DNA from: Sphingomonadaceae bacterium
Lineage (GTDB): Bacteria > Pseudomonadota > Alphaproteobacteria > Sphingomonadales > Sphingomonadaceae
NCBI GenBank assembly: GCA_020446665.1
Contig: JAGREF010000089.1
Coordinates: 1-8,043, forward strand
Direction: 5' to 3'
Length of the DNA: 8,043 nucleotides
In this document: positions 1-5,382 of the stretch, piece after piece
Position numbering within the stretch: position 1 is the stretch's first letter
Layout: every line of letters starts with the position of its first letter
The notes under the pieces: generated by a model
Database searches by the model: none
What the model saw: the letters and a program-made list of their open reading frames with translations, nothing else
What the model was told of the DNA's origin: nothing
Position numbers and translations under genes: made by a program

Positions 1-288
1 GGAAAAGCCGATGGCGTGGACGACGAAATCGATCGTCTCCCAGCGTTCCTTGAGCGCAGCAAAGGCGGCATCCAGCGCATCCATATTGGACACATCGCAT
101 TCGAAGATGAAATCCGATCCCAGCTGCTCCGCCAGCGGGCCAACGCGCTTCTTCAGCGCTTCACCCTGATAGGAGAAGGCCATTTCCGCGCCATGTTCAT
201 GCAGTTTCTTCGCAATGCCCCATGCCAGCGACTTGTCATTCGCCAGCCCCATAATGAGACCGCGCTTGCCTGCCATCAAACCCTTCAT
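1..288 (-). CDS. fabI: Enoyl-[acyl-carrier-protein] reductase (NADH), N-terminal part, cut by the window edge
   Basis: FabI catalyses the last step of each fatty-acid elongation cycle, reducing trans-2-enoyl-ACP with NADH in the cytosol; it is a tetrameric short-chain dehydrogenase family enzyme. Only the first 96 codons lie in the window, out of about 260-270 in the family. Visible are the beta1-loop nucleotide-binding segment GLANDKSLAWGIAK (residues 14-27), the SYQGEALKKRV stretch after beta2 (38-48), CDVSN (70-74) and VVHAIGFS at the cut edge, all in FabI order. The ATG at 286-288 is chosen because the N-terminus MKGLMAGKRG fits alphaproteobacterial FabI and an AGGAGG lies 10 bases upstream; an ATG four codons later is the alternative. 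The start overlaps the stop of the upstream membrane-protein gene (ATGA), so translation is probably coupled. Identification is strong; the catalytic Tyr/Lys are outside the window. Confidence 0.95.
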   Translation of the reverse strand, partial: MKGLMAGKRGLIMGLANDKSLAWGIAKKLHEHGAEMAFSYQGEALKKRVGPLAEQLGSDFIFECDVSNMDALDAAFAALKERWETIDFVVHAIGFS

Positions 289-1289
289 GCCGCCGCTTCC
301 TCCTCGACTGGCTCATCCATATCGCCGCCCCCGCCATTTTCATCAGCCGGGTCAGCCAGAGCAGCATTCAATTCTGCCCCTACCACGATCCCTAAGCCTA
401 CCAGCCAGAAAAAGAAAAGGGTGATCATGATCCCGGCAAGGCTGCCATAGGTGAGATTATAGGTGAAGAAGGTGCTGAGCACCGGAGGCAAGGCTGCCGT
501 AACGGCAAGCCACCATAATGTGACCACCCCTGCCCCCGGCCATTTGGGGTAGCGCCGCCCACGATATTCCTGCGGAGTGAGCAGCAGGAAAAGCAGGTAA
601 AGCGGCATGAACAGCCCCAGCCCGGCAGCGATCCGCCCAAGCGAGATTTCCGTCAGCGCATGATCCAGCCAGGGCAGCGAAGTGGCGATTACCTGTTGCG
701 CAGCCCCCAGCGCCACTTGCGCGAGCAGGAACAGCAACAGCAAGGCGACAGAGAGGAGGATGAACCCGGTGGACAGCAGCCGCGCCTTCCAGAAGGCGTA
801 GGTGGCCGGTGTGCCATAGGCGCGCCGCAAGATGTCACGGATCGTTTCGACCAGGCTGCCTGTGGTCCACAGCCCCACTGCTGCCCCGGCCCAGAGCAGC
901 CAGCCGCTGCGCAAGTCGATAATATCGAGCGCGACCGGTTCCAGCACTCTGGCCACCATGGGCGGCAGGGTGGAAACGACGGTCAGCACCATCGCCTGCC
1001 GTTCTGCCTCTTCGCCAAAGGCAGAGAAGATTGCTGAACCCAGCACGAAAAAGGGGAACATCGCCAGCAGCGACATATAGGCGAGGTTCCCGGCATGGAT
1101 GAAACCATCATTATAAGTGCCGACCAGGACCCGCCTTGTGACTTCGAAAATGCGCGTGCCCGGCCCGACATGGCGCGCCATGCGCCCGCGCAAACCCTTT
1201 TTCTCACGCCTGCGCGCTTCAGGGGAAAGCGACCTGACTTCCCGGTTTTCCGGGCGTTGTTTCGGTTCGGCCCAGACCTTGTCCGGCAA
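285..1289 (-). CDS. YihY/BrkB-family (UPF0761) inner-membrane protein
   Basis: A 334-residue polytopic membrane protein of the YihY/BrkB family, whose molecular function is not established (members have been annotated as 'ribonuclease BN' and 'serum-resistance BrkB', neither reliable as a role). A basic cytosolic N-terminal stretch (about 1-60, including PEARRREKKGLRGR) is followed by about six hydrophobic segments near 68-92, 128-148, 172-198, 220-238, 253-273 and 284-308. The family signature near the C-terminus is clear: YGSLAGIMITLFFFW (281-295) followed by GAELNAAL (304-311). The tail is acidic and rich in Gly/Glu/Ala. The longest reading begins with TTG at 1287-1289, 3 bases after the dnaJ stop; the first ATG is residue 37 (base 1181). 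I prefer TTG because the intervening residues look like real family sequence and the spacing suits an operon, but this is not certain. The 3' end overlaps the fabI start. Confidence 0.88.
   Translation of the reverse strand: MPDKVWAEPKQRPENREVRSLSPEARRREKKGLRGRMARHVGPGTRIFEVTRRVLVGTYNDGFIHAGNLAYMSLLAMFPFFVLGSAIFSAFGEEAERQAMVLTVVSTLPPMVARVLEPVALDIIDLRSGWLLWAGAAVGLWTTGSLVETIRDILRRAYGTPATYAFWKARLLSTGFILLSVALLLLFLLAQVALGAAQQVIATSLPWLDHALTEISLGRIAAGLGLFMPLYLLFLLLTPQEYRGRRYPKWPGAGVVTLWWLAVTAALPPVLSTFFTYNLTYGSLAGIMITLFFFWLVGLGIVVGAELNAALADPADENGGGGDMDEPVEEEAAA
299..304 (-). promoter_or_regulatory. Shine-Dalgarno site of fabI
   Basis: AGGAGG on the minus strand, separated by 10 bases from the fabI ATG. 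It lies inside the last codons of the upstream yihY-like gene and supports the start at base 288 over the in-frame ATG at 276. It is the only near-perfect ribosome binding site noticed in this operon, which suggests fabI can be translated well on its own despite the stop/start overlap. Confidence 0.6.
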
Positions 1290-1292
1290 GAG

Positions 1293-2246
1293 TTACACCC
1301 CGAGCTTGTTGCGCGGATTACTGGTGTCTTTCCACCCTTCGAGCCGCTTGGCAAGCTCGGCCGTGTTTTCGGGCATGGCGATTTGCAATGTCACCAGCTG
1401 ATCCCCGCGCCCGCCGCCCTTCTTCGAAAAGCCCTTGCCCTTGAGCCGCATGACCGTGCCGCCCGATGTACCGGGCTTGATCGTCAGCATCACGGCGCCA
1501 TCAACCGTGGGGCATTTGACCTGCGCGCCATGCAGCGCTTCGTCCAGCGTGATCGGCAGATCCATGCGCACATCATCGCCATCGCGGCGAAAGAAGCTGT
1601 GCCGGTCAATGGAGACAGTCACGATGGCATCGCCTGCGCCGCCGGGGCCCTGTTCGCCCTTGCCCTTGAGCCGCATCTGCGTGCCTTCTTCCACCCCGGC
1701 AGAAAGCTTGAGGTCTATAGTCTTGCCATCGGACAGAGTGATACGCTGCGGGGCGAGCGTGGCCGCATCCACAAAGGGGACTTTCAGCCGATACTGGACA
1801 TTGGCCCCGCGCGGGGGAGGGGGGCGCTGGCCCCCGCCAAAGCCTCCACCGAAACCGCCTGCCTGTCTGCGCTGGCCGCCGCCACCGCCAAACAGCCCTT
1901 CGAACAGATCGCCCAGATCGACACCTTCGGCCCCGCCAAAGCCGCCCATATCCTCGGGGCGATAGCTGCGCTGGCCGCCGCCGCCGCGAAAACCACCCCC
2001 CATCCCGGCAAAGGGATTGGCCGGATTGCCGTCACCGTCAATCTCGCCGCGGTCGAATTGCGCGCGCTTCTGCTTGTCGGACAACAGATCATAGGCCTGC
2101 GTCACCTTGCTGAACCGTTCGGACGCGTCGGGTTTGTCCTTGTTACGGTCCGGATGCAGCTCCTTCGCCAGCTTGCGATAGGCGCTCTTGATCTCGGCCT
2201 CGCTGGCCGAGCGGGAGACACCAAGGGTTGCATAAGGATCGCTCAT
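1293..2246 (-). CDS. Class-B (DnaJ/CbpA-like) J-domain co-chaperone
   Basis: A 317-residue Hsp40 co-chaperone that would stimulate DnaK ATPase and deliver unfolded clients in the cytosol. The J domain occupies residues 1-68, with the HPD motif at 31-33 (LHPDRN) between helices II and III. A long Gly/Phe-rich linker follows (about 75-140: GMGGGF, GGFGG, LFGGGGG), ending in RPPPPRG, then two beta-sandwich client-binding domains (about 149-310) with repeated MRLKGKG motifs at 191-197 and 266-272. There is no CxxCxGxG zinc-finger region, which makes it the CbpA/class-B type rather than DnaJ proper, so I leave out a symbol. No clear Shine-Dalgarno precedes the ATG at 2244-2246; a possible heat-shock promoter ends only 8 bases upstream. 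It leads the apparent operon with the yihY-like gene (3 bases between stop and TTG) and fabI. Confidence 0.93.
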   Translation of the reverse strand: MSDPYATLGVSRSASEAEIKSAYRKLAKELHPDRNKDKPDASERFSKVTQAYDLLSDKQKRAQFDRGEIDGDGNPANPFAGMGGGFRGGGGQRSYRPEDMGGFGGAEGVDLGDLFEGLFGGGGGQRRQAGGFGGGFGGGQRPPPPRGANVQYRLKVPFVDAATLAPQRITLSDGKTIDLKLSAGVEEGTQMRLKGKGEQGPGGAGDAIVTVSIDRHSFFRRDGDDVRMDLPITLDEALHGAQVKCPTVDGAVMLTIKPGTSGGTVMRLKGKGFSKKGGGRGDQLVTLQIAMPENTAELAKRLEGWKDTSNPRNKLGV

Positions 2247-2254
2247 AGCGTGTT

Positions 2255-2283
2255 AGCTAGGTGCTACAGTGGTCTGGCGCAAG
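2255..2283 (-). promoter_or_regulatory. Possible RpoH (sigma-32) type promoter of the J-protein gene
   Basis: On the minus strand CTTG (bases 2283-2280) is followed after exactly 18 bases by CCTAGCT (2261-2255). The alphaproteobacterial heat-shock promoter pattern as I recall it is CTTG-N17/18-CYTATNT, so the -35 core, spacing and six of seven -10 positions fit; one T is a G. The -10 ends 8 bases before the ATG, which would put the transcript start at or next to the start codon. A plain sigma-70 reading of the same place (TTGCGC-17-TAGCTA) is weaker. This rests on pattern matching only. Confidence 0.35.
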
Positions 2284-2302
2284 CGGGGAAGGTGGAAGGA
2301 CG

Positions 2303-2581
2303 CTAAACCTCTCTATCCTGATGGCGGAAAATTCCGAGGATATGCACCCTGTCTGAGGCAAGCTCATAAGCGATTTTGAAATGGTATTTCAGTGTCACGA
2401 TCCTTCGGCAAGATCGATTTGGGACCGGCATGCCCAGCCTTGGGAAAGAGGATAATTGATCTATCGAGCGGTAAATATCCGCCAAGATGTTACCGATTGC
2501 TTCCGGAGCGACCTCTTCAAAATAGGCGATGATGGATCGCAAATCCTCTTCTGCTTCCTTGCGAAACAGTATTTGGATCAT
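2303..2581 (-). CDS. RelE/ParE-superfamily toxin of a type II toxin-antitoxin pair
   Basis: A 92-residue protein with the RelE/ParE fold pattern: basic start (FRKEAEEDL, 6-14), helix with IIAYFEE (17-23), a second helix ending SIDQLSSFPRLG (39-50), then beta strands with RRIVTLKYHFKIAYEL (59-74), VHILGIFRHQ (79-88) and a terminal DREV. Family members either cleave ribosome-bound mRNA (RelE) or poison gyrase (ParE). The FPRLG turn, the Arg before the IVxxxY strand and the H..R ending point to the ParE-like branch, but the target cannot be told from sequence. The ATG at 2579-2581 overlaps the antitoxin stop (ATGA), the usual coupled order of antitoxin first. G+C over 2341-2580 is about 47% by hand count, compared with roughly 65-70% in sampled lines of the flanking genes, which suggests acquisition by transfer. 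It ends 56 bases before the J-protein start. Confidence 0.85.
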   Translation of the reverse strand: MIQILFRKEAEEDLRSIIAYFEEVAPEAIGNILADIYRSIDQLSSFPRLGMPVPNRSCRRIVTLKYHFKIAYELASDRVHILGIFRHQDREV

Positions 2582-2799
2582 GCAGAAAAGGGCTTCCCGA
2601 AAAGGCTGGCAATTGTTTCCGGATCCGAAAATTCTGGCTTGGCAGCTGTGCGCCGGTCAAGCTCGTCCAACTCGGCTTGCGTGAAGTCTCCCGACGATGA
2701 CAGGCTTTCCATCATGCTGGCCAATACATCCTCTACGAGATGCCGCTGCTCTGCGGGCAATTCCCGGGCGAAGGAGACAAATTGGTCGAGGACAGTCAT
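2578..2799 (-). CDS. Probable antitoxin partner of the RelE/ParE toxin
   Basis: A 73-residue acidic protein encoded directly before, and overlapping by 4 bases, the toxin gene, so it is called antitoxin mainly from context. The N-terminal half is helical and contains LPAEQRHLVEDVLASMMESL (14-33), recalling the 'addiction module component' type of small antitoxin. The second half has QAELDELDRRTAAKPEF (41-57) and ends in a Phe-containing tail, SLFGKPFSA, of the sort that wraps a toxin. I see no clear ribbon-helix-helix or helix-turn-helix DNA-binding domain, so autoregulation through this protein is uncertain. The ATG at 2797-2799 has no good Shine-Dalgarno in front. G+C is about 55%, between the toxin gene and the chromosomal neighbours. 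The family is not firmly recognised. Confidence 0.75.
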   Translation of the reverse strand: MTVLDQFVSFARELPAEQRHLVEDVLASMMESLSSSGDFTQAELDELDRRTAAKPEFSDPETIASLFGKPFSA

Positions 2800-2806
2800 A
2801 GGTGCT

Positions 2807-2847
2807 GCATAGCATATTTGGAGAGAAACGGAACGGGGCCGCTATGC
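2807..2847. repeat. Inverted repeat upstream of the antitoxin gene, possible operator
   Basis: GCATAGC at 2807-2813 and its exact reverse complement GCTATGC at 2841-2847 are separated by 27 bases, the first arm starting 8 bases from the antitoxin ATG. The space between and around them includes a TATGCT box (minus strand, 2816-2811) that could serve as the -10 of the toxin-antitoxin operon. Type II modules are normally repressed through inverted repeats at their promoter, so this is a reasonable operator candidate. A 7-base match in a region this size can also arise by chance. Confidence 0.3.
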
Positions 2848-2928
2848 CCCCTTTCCTACACCCCTGACCCCGCCTAGAAGGAGCGCATGCCGCGCCATCC
2901 TCCTCTTTTTCGCCAGCACATTCGGGCT

Positions 2929-2951
2929 GCGCATGGCCCGGCGCATGGCCC
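2929..2951. repeat. Two tandem copies of GCGCATGGCCC, 12-base period
   Basis: The 11-base word GCGCATGGCCC occurs at 2929-2939 and again at 2941-2951 with one base between. It lies just upstream of the -10-like box before pdxH, in the non-coding gap between the divergent antitoxin and pdxH genes. It could be a regulator binding site or simple slippage; no known regulator site is recognised. Confidence 0.5.
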
Positions 2952-2967
2952 AGCGGTTTTTCTGGCC

Positions 2968-2973
2968 TATAAG
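2968..2973 (+). promoter_or_regulatory. -10-like box upstream of pdxH
   Basis: TATAAG matches five of six positions of the sigma-70 -10 consensus and lies 47 bases before the pdxH ATG, a sensible distance for a promoter of the pdxH operon. No good -35 hexamer is found 16-18 bases upstream, where the GCGCATGGCCC repeat lies instead. The call is therefore tentative. Confidence 0.3.
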
Positions 2974-2975
2974 TG

Positions 2976-2993
2976 TGTGACATCTGTGACAAC
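2976..2993. repeat. Tandem 9-base direct repeat TGTGACAWC before pdxH
   Basis: TGTGACATC (2976-2984) is followed immediately by TGTGACAAC (2985-2993), eight of nine bases identical. It starts 3 bases downstream of the TATAAG box, where a bound protein would block transcription start. It may be an operator for the pdxH operon or chance; no regulator is recognised. Confidence 0.4.
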
Positions 2994-3020
2994 CGTGCCC
3001 TGTGTGCGACGAAATGAGCG

Positions 3021-3641
3021 ATGAACCGAGTGACTGAGCCTTCCGAAGAAAACGCGATCCCCACCAGCGAGCCCATTGCCCTGTTTGGCAAATGGTTTGC
3101 TGAAGCGCGGGAGAAAGAGCTGAACGACCCGGAAGCGGTCGCGCTGGCCAGTGCCACGGCCAATGCCGCGCCTTCCGTGCGGATGGTGCTGATGAAGGGC
3201 TATGACGAGCGCGGCTTCGTCTTCTACACCAATGGCCACAGCCGCAAGGGTGGAGAGATCACCGCCAATCCGCAGGCCGCAATGCTGTTTCACTGGAAGA
3301 GCCTGCGCCGGCAAGTGCGGATCGAAGGGACAGTGAGCCAGGTCGATCCGGCCGAGGCAGACGCCTATTTCGCCAGCCGCAGCCGCGATTCGCAATTGGG
3401 CGCACATGCCTCTGACCAGTCGCAGCCGCTCGGCTCGCGCGCAGAGTTTCTGGGCCGGATCGCCAAGGTCACGGCCAAACATCTGGTCGGCGACGTGCCG
3501 CGCCCGCCGCATTGGACGGGCTTCCGCCTTGCCCCGCAAAGGATCGAATTCTGGATGGATCGCCCGTTTCGCCTGCATGAGCGGCGCCTGTTCACCCGTG
3601 ATGCGGAGGGCGGCTGGTCCAGCACGCTGCTTTATCCATGA
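3021..3641 (+). CDS. pdxH: Pyridoxamine/pyridoxine 5'-phosphate oxidase
   Basis: PdxH is the FMN-dependent dimeric cytosolic oxidase that makes pyridoxal 5'-phosphate from PNP or PMP with O2, serving both de novo synthesis and salvage. The 206-residue protein is close to the usual length (about 210-220). Family motifs appear in order: RMVLMKG (54-60) and FYTNGHSRKG (68-77) for FMN contacts, HWKSLRRQVRIEG (91-103), the substrate-phosphate segment YFASRSRDSQLGAHAS (116-131), and at the C-terminus IEFWMD (175-180) and RPFRLHERR (181-189), whose Arg-x-His corresponds to the active-site pair in E. coli PdxH. The ATG at 3021 is the only good start: an upstream ATG at 3014 is in another frame and soon stops. 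No strong Shine-Dalgarno is visible. The stop overlaps the next gene's ATG by 4 bases, so this gene heads a coupled three-gene operon. Confidence 0.96.
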   Translation: MNRVTEPSEENAIPTSEPIALFGKWFAEAREKELNDPEAVALASATANAAPSVRMVLMKGYDERGFVFYTNGHSRKGGEITANPQAAMLFHWKSLRRQVRIEGTVSQVDPAEADAYFASRSRDSQLGAHASDQSQPLGSRAEFLGRIAKVTAKHLVGDVPRPPHWTGFRLAPQRIEFWMDRPFRLHERRLFTRDAEGGWSSTLLYP

Positions 3642-4579
3642 GCCATTCGCATGCTGATCTCACCCGCGGCGCGGCCTTCGCCTCCATTGCCCTGGCTATC
3701 TTCCTCGTCACGCTCAAATTGTGGGCAACCTGGCAGACCGGCTCCACCGCCATGCTGGGCAGTCTGGCAGACAGTGCGCTCGATCTGATTGCCAGCATCG
3801 CGACGCTGTTTGGCGTTTGGTACGCCGCGCGCCCGGCAGATGAAGATCACCGTTTCGGCCATGGCAAGGCAGAGGCTCTGGCGGCGATGTTCCAGGTCAT
3901 GCTGATCGTCTTCTCCGCTTTCGGGATTGGCTATCGCGCGATCCTGCGGCTGGCAGAAGGGGGCGATACGGCTGCGGCGGAAAGCGGGATTGCCGTGTCG
4001 GTGATCGCCATTATCGCCACGCTCGCTCTGCTGGCATGGCAACGCTACGTGATCGCGCGCACCCGTTCGGTCGCGATCAAGGCGGATAATGTCCATTACC
4101 AGTCGGATCTGTTGCTCAATTCGGCGGTTATCGCGGCTTTGGTGATCGACCAGTATCTGGGCTATTCGCAGGCCGATCCCCTGTTCGGGCTAGGTATCGC
4201 GCTGTGGCTGTTGTGGGGGGCCTGGAATGCGGCCAGCGAAGCGGTGGACCATCTGATGGACCGCGAATGGCCAGAGGAACGGCGGGAAGCCTTCCTTGCC
4301 GTGCTGGCCAAGCATCCGGATTTGCGCGGGGTGCATGATCTGCGCACCCGCACCAGCGGCGCCGATGATTTCGTGCAGTTCCACATGGCGATGGACGGGC
4401 GGCTGACGCTGGATGAAGTGCATGAGAAAATGGACGAAGTCGAAGCCCGCATTGCGCTGGAATTCCCAGGAGTGGAGGTCCTGATCCATCCTGATCCGGA
4501 AGGGCTGGTGGATGAAAGCGGCGTGGCAGCAGAGGAGCTGCTGCCAGAGCTGGCCGAGCGTCGGGGAGAGGGGATGTGA
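3638..4579 (+). CDS. Cation diffusion facilitator, FieF/YiiP-type divalent metal/proton antiporter
   Basis: A 313-residue CDF transporter of the inner membrane, expected to export Zn2+, Fe2+, Mn2+ or Cd2+ in exchange for protons as a homodimer. Six hydrophobic segments occupy about residues 10-205, with a cytosolic C-terminal domain (210-290). Metal sites match E. coli YiiP closely: transport site A D45, D49, H153, D157 (LADSALD and HYQSD); site B D68, H71, H75 (DEDHRFGHG); and the dimer-domain site C as H233, H249, H262, H284 and D286, shifted by one residue. A tetrahedral D,D,H,D site A fits Zn2+/Cd2+ transport, but the physiological metal is inferred. A short acidic C-terminal extension (about 290-313) follows the domain. 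It begins at an ATG overlapping the pdxH stop with no Shine-Dalgarno of its own, implying translational coupling. The name fieF is plausible, but the substrate is unproven. Confidence 0.93.
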   Translation: MSHSHADLTRGAAFASIALAIFLVTLKLWATWQTGSTAMLGSLADSALDLIASIATLFGVWYAARPADEDHRFGHGKAEALAAMFQVMLIVFSAFGIGYRAILRLAEGGDTAAAESGIAVSVIAIIATLALLAWQRYVIARTRSVAIKADNVHYQSDLLLNSAVIAALVIDQYLGYSQADPLFGLGIALWLLWGAWNAASEAVDHLMDREWPEERREAFLAVLAKHPDLRGVHDLRTRTSGADDFVQFHMAMDGRLTLDEVHEKMDEVEARIALEFPGVEVLIHPDPEGLVDESGVAAEELLPELAERRGEGM

Positions 4580-5382
4580 AGCTGCCCTATTGGCATGTCG
4601 ATGCCTTTGCAGACCGGCCCTTTGCGGGGAATCAGGCAGCGGTGATGCCGCTGGATGAATGGCTGGATGATGCGGTGTTGCAGGCCATTGCGGAGGAAAA
4701 CAACTTCGCGGAGACGGCCTTTCTGGTGAAGGATGCCAGCGGCGCGGTGGATTGGGAATTGCGCTGGTTCACCCCCACCTGCGAAATCCGGCTATGTGGC
4801 CATGCGACGCTGGCCAGCGGGCATGTGCTGCTCGATCCGGCCAATGGCTTTGGCCATGCAGAGCGTGTTACCTTCCGCACGCGCAAGGCCGGGGTACTGG
4901 AAGTGTGGCGCAGCGCGGCTGGCTATGAACTGGCTCTGCCGGCAATCGCCACGCAGCCGGGGCATTATCCGGAAGCGGTTGCGCTGCTCGGCGCGGCCCC
5001 GCTGGAGGTCTGGCGCAATCCGGATCGCTATAATGTTTTCCTTTATGGCAGCGAAGCGGTGGTGCGCGGCCTGCAGCCGGATCTGCGCGGGCTGGGCGCG
5101 CTGGGGGATGACCAGTTCATCTGCACCGCGCCGGGCAAGGATCATGATGTGGTCAGCCGGGTATTCGTGCCCGGCGGCGGGGTGGATGAGGATAGCGTGA
5201 CCGGCTCTGCCCATGCCGTGCTTACACCCTTCTGGGCTGAGAAACTGGGGCGATCGGCCTTTACCGCACATCAGGCTTCGGCGCGGAGTGGGGACCTGTC
5301 GTGCCGGCTGGATGGGGACCGGGCGTGGCTCGGCGGGGCCTGTGTTACTGTGGTGGAGGGCAGTTTCTACTTGCCCGGATAA
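4576..5382 (+). CDS. PhzF-family isomerase/epimerase-like protein
   Basis: A 268-residue cytosolic protein of the PhzF/diaminopimelate-epimerase fold, two similar halves around one active site. Seen are YWHVDAFADRPFAGNQAAV (5-23), the catalytic-type Glu in NNFAETAFL (E46), CGHATLAS (74-81) and, in the second half, EDSVTGSAHAVL (205-216), with Ser where many members have Pro in EDPVTGSA. PhzF proper isomerises trans-2,3-dihydro-3-hydroxyanthranilate in phenazine synthesis. No other phenazine genes are in view, and most bacterial members have no known substrate, so phenazine production should not be inferred. The start is GTG at 4576-4578, overlapping the stop of the metal-efflux gene (GTGA), with a purine-rich GGGGAGAGGGG in front. 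The 3' end overlaps the converging hydrolase gene by 16 bases. Confidence 0.92.
   Translation: MKLPYWHVDAFADRPFAGNQAAVMPLDEWLDDAVLQAIAEENNFAETAFLVKDASGAVDWELRWFTPTCEIRLCGHATLASGHVLLDPANGFGHAERVTFRTRKAGVLEVWRSAAGYELALPAIATQPGHYPEAVALLGAAPLEVWRNPDRYNVFLYGSEAVVRGLQPDLRGLGALGDDQFICTAPGKDHDVVSRVFVPGGGVDEDSVTGSAHAVLTPFWAEKLGRSAFTAHQASARSGDLSCRLDGDRAWLGGACVTVVEGSFYLPG

Noticed and set aside
1095..2306. A 403-codon open frame on the plus strand opposite the J-protein and the start of the yihY-like gene
   Set aside because: It is antisense to two well-recognised genes; high G+C makes long stop-free antisense frames common, and its translation shows no family pattern.
2835..2850. GGGGC/GCCCC hairpin as a rho-independent terminator
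   Set aside because: The stem is only 5 pairs with no T-run on either strand, and no gene ends near it; it lies between two divergent gene starts.
4576..5382. Evidence of a phenazine biosynthesis cluster
   Set aside because: Only a PhzF-family protein is present; the neighbours are pdxH, a metal transporter and a hydrolase, and most PhzF-like proteins occur outside phenazine clusters.
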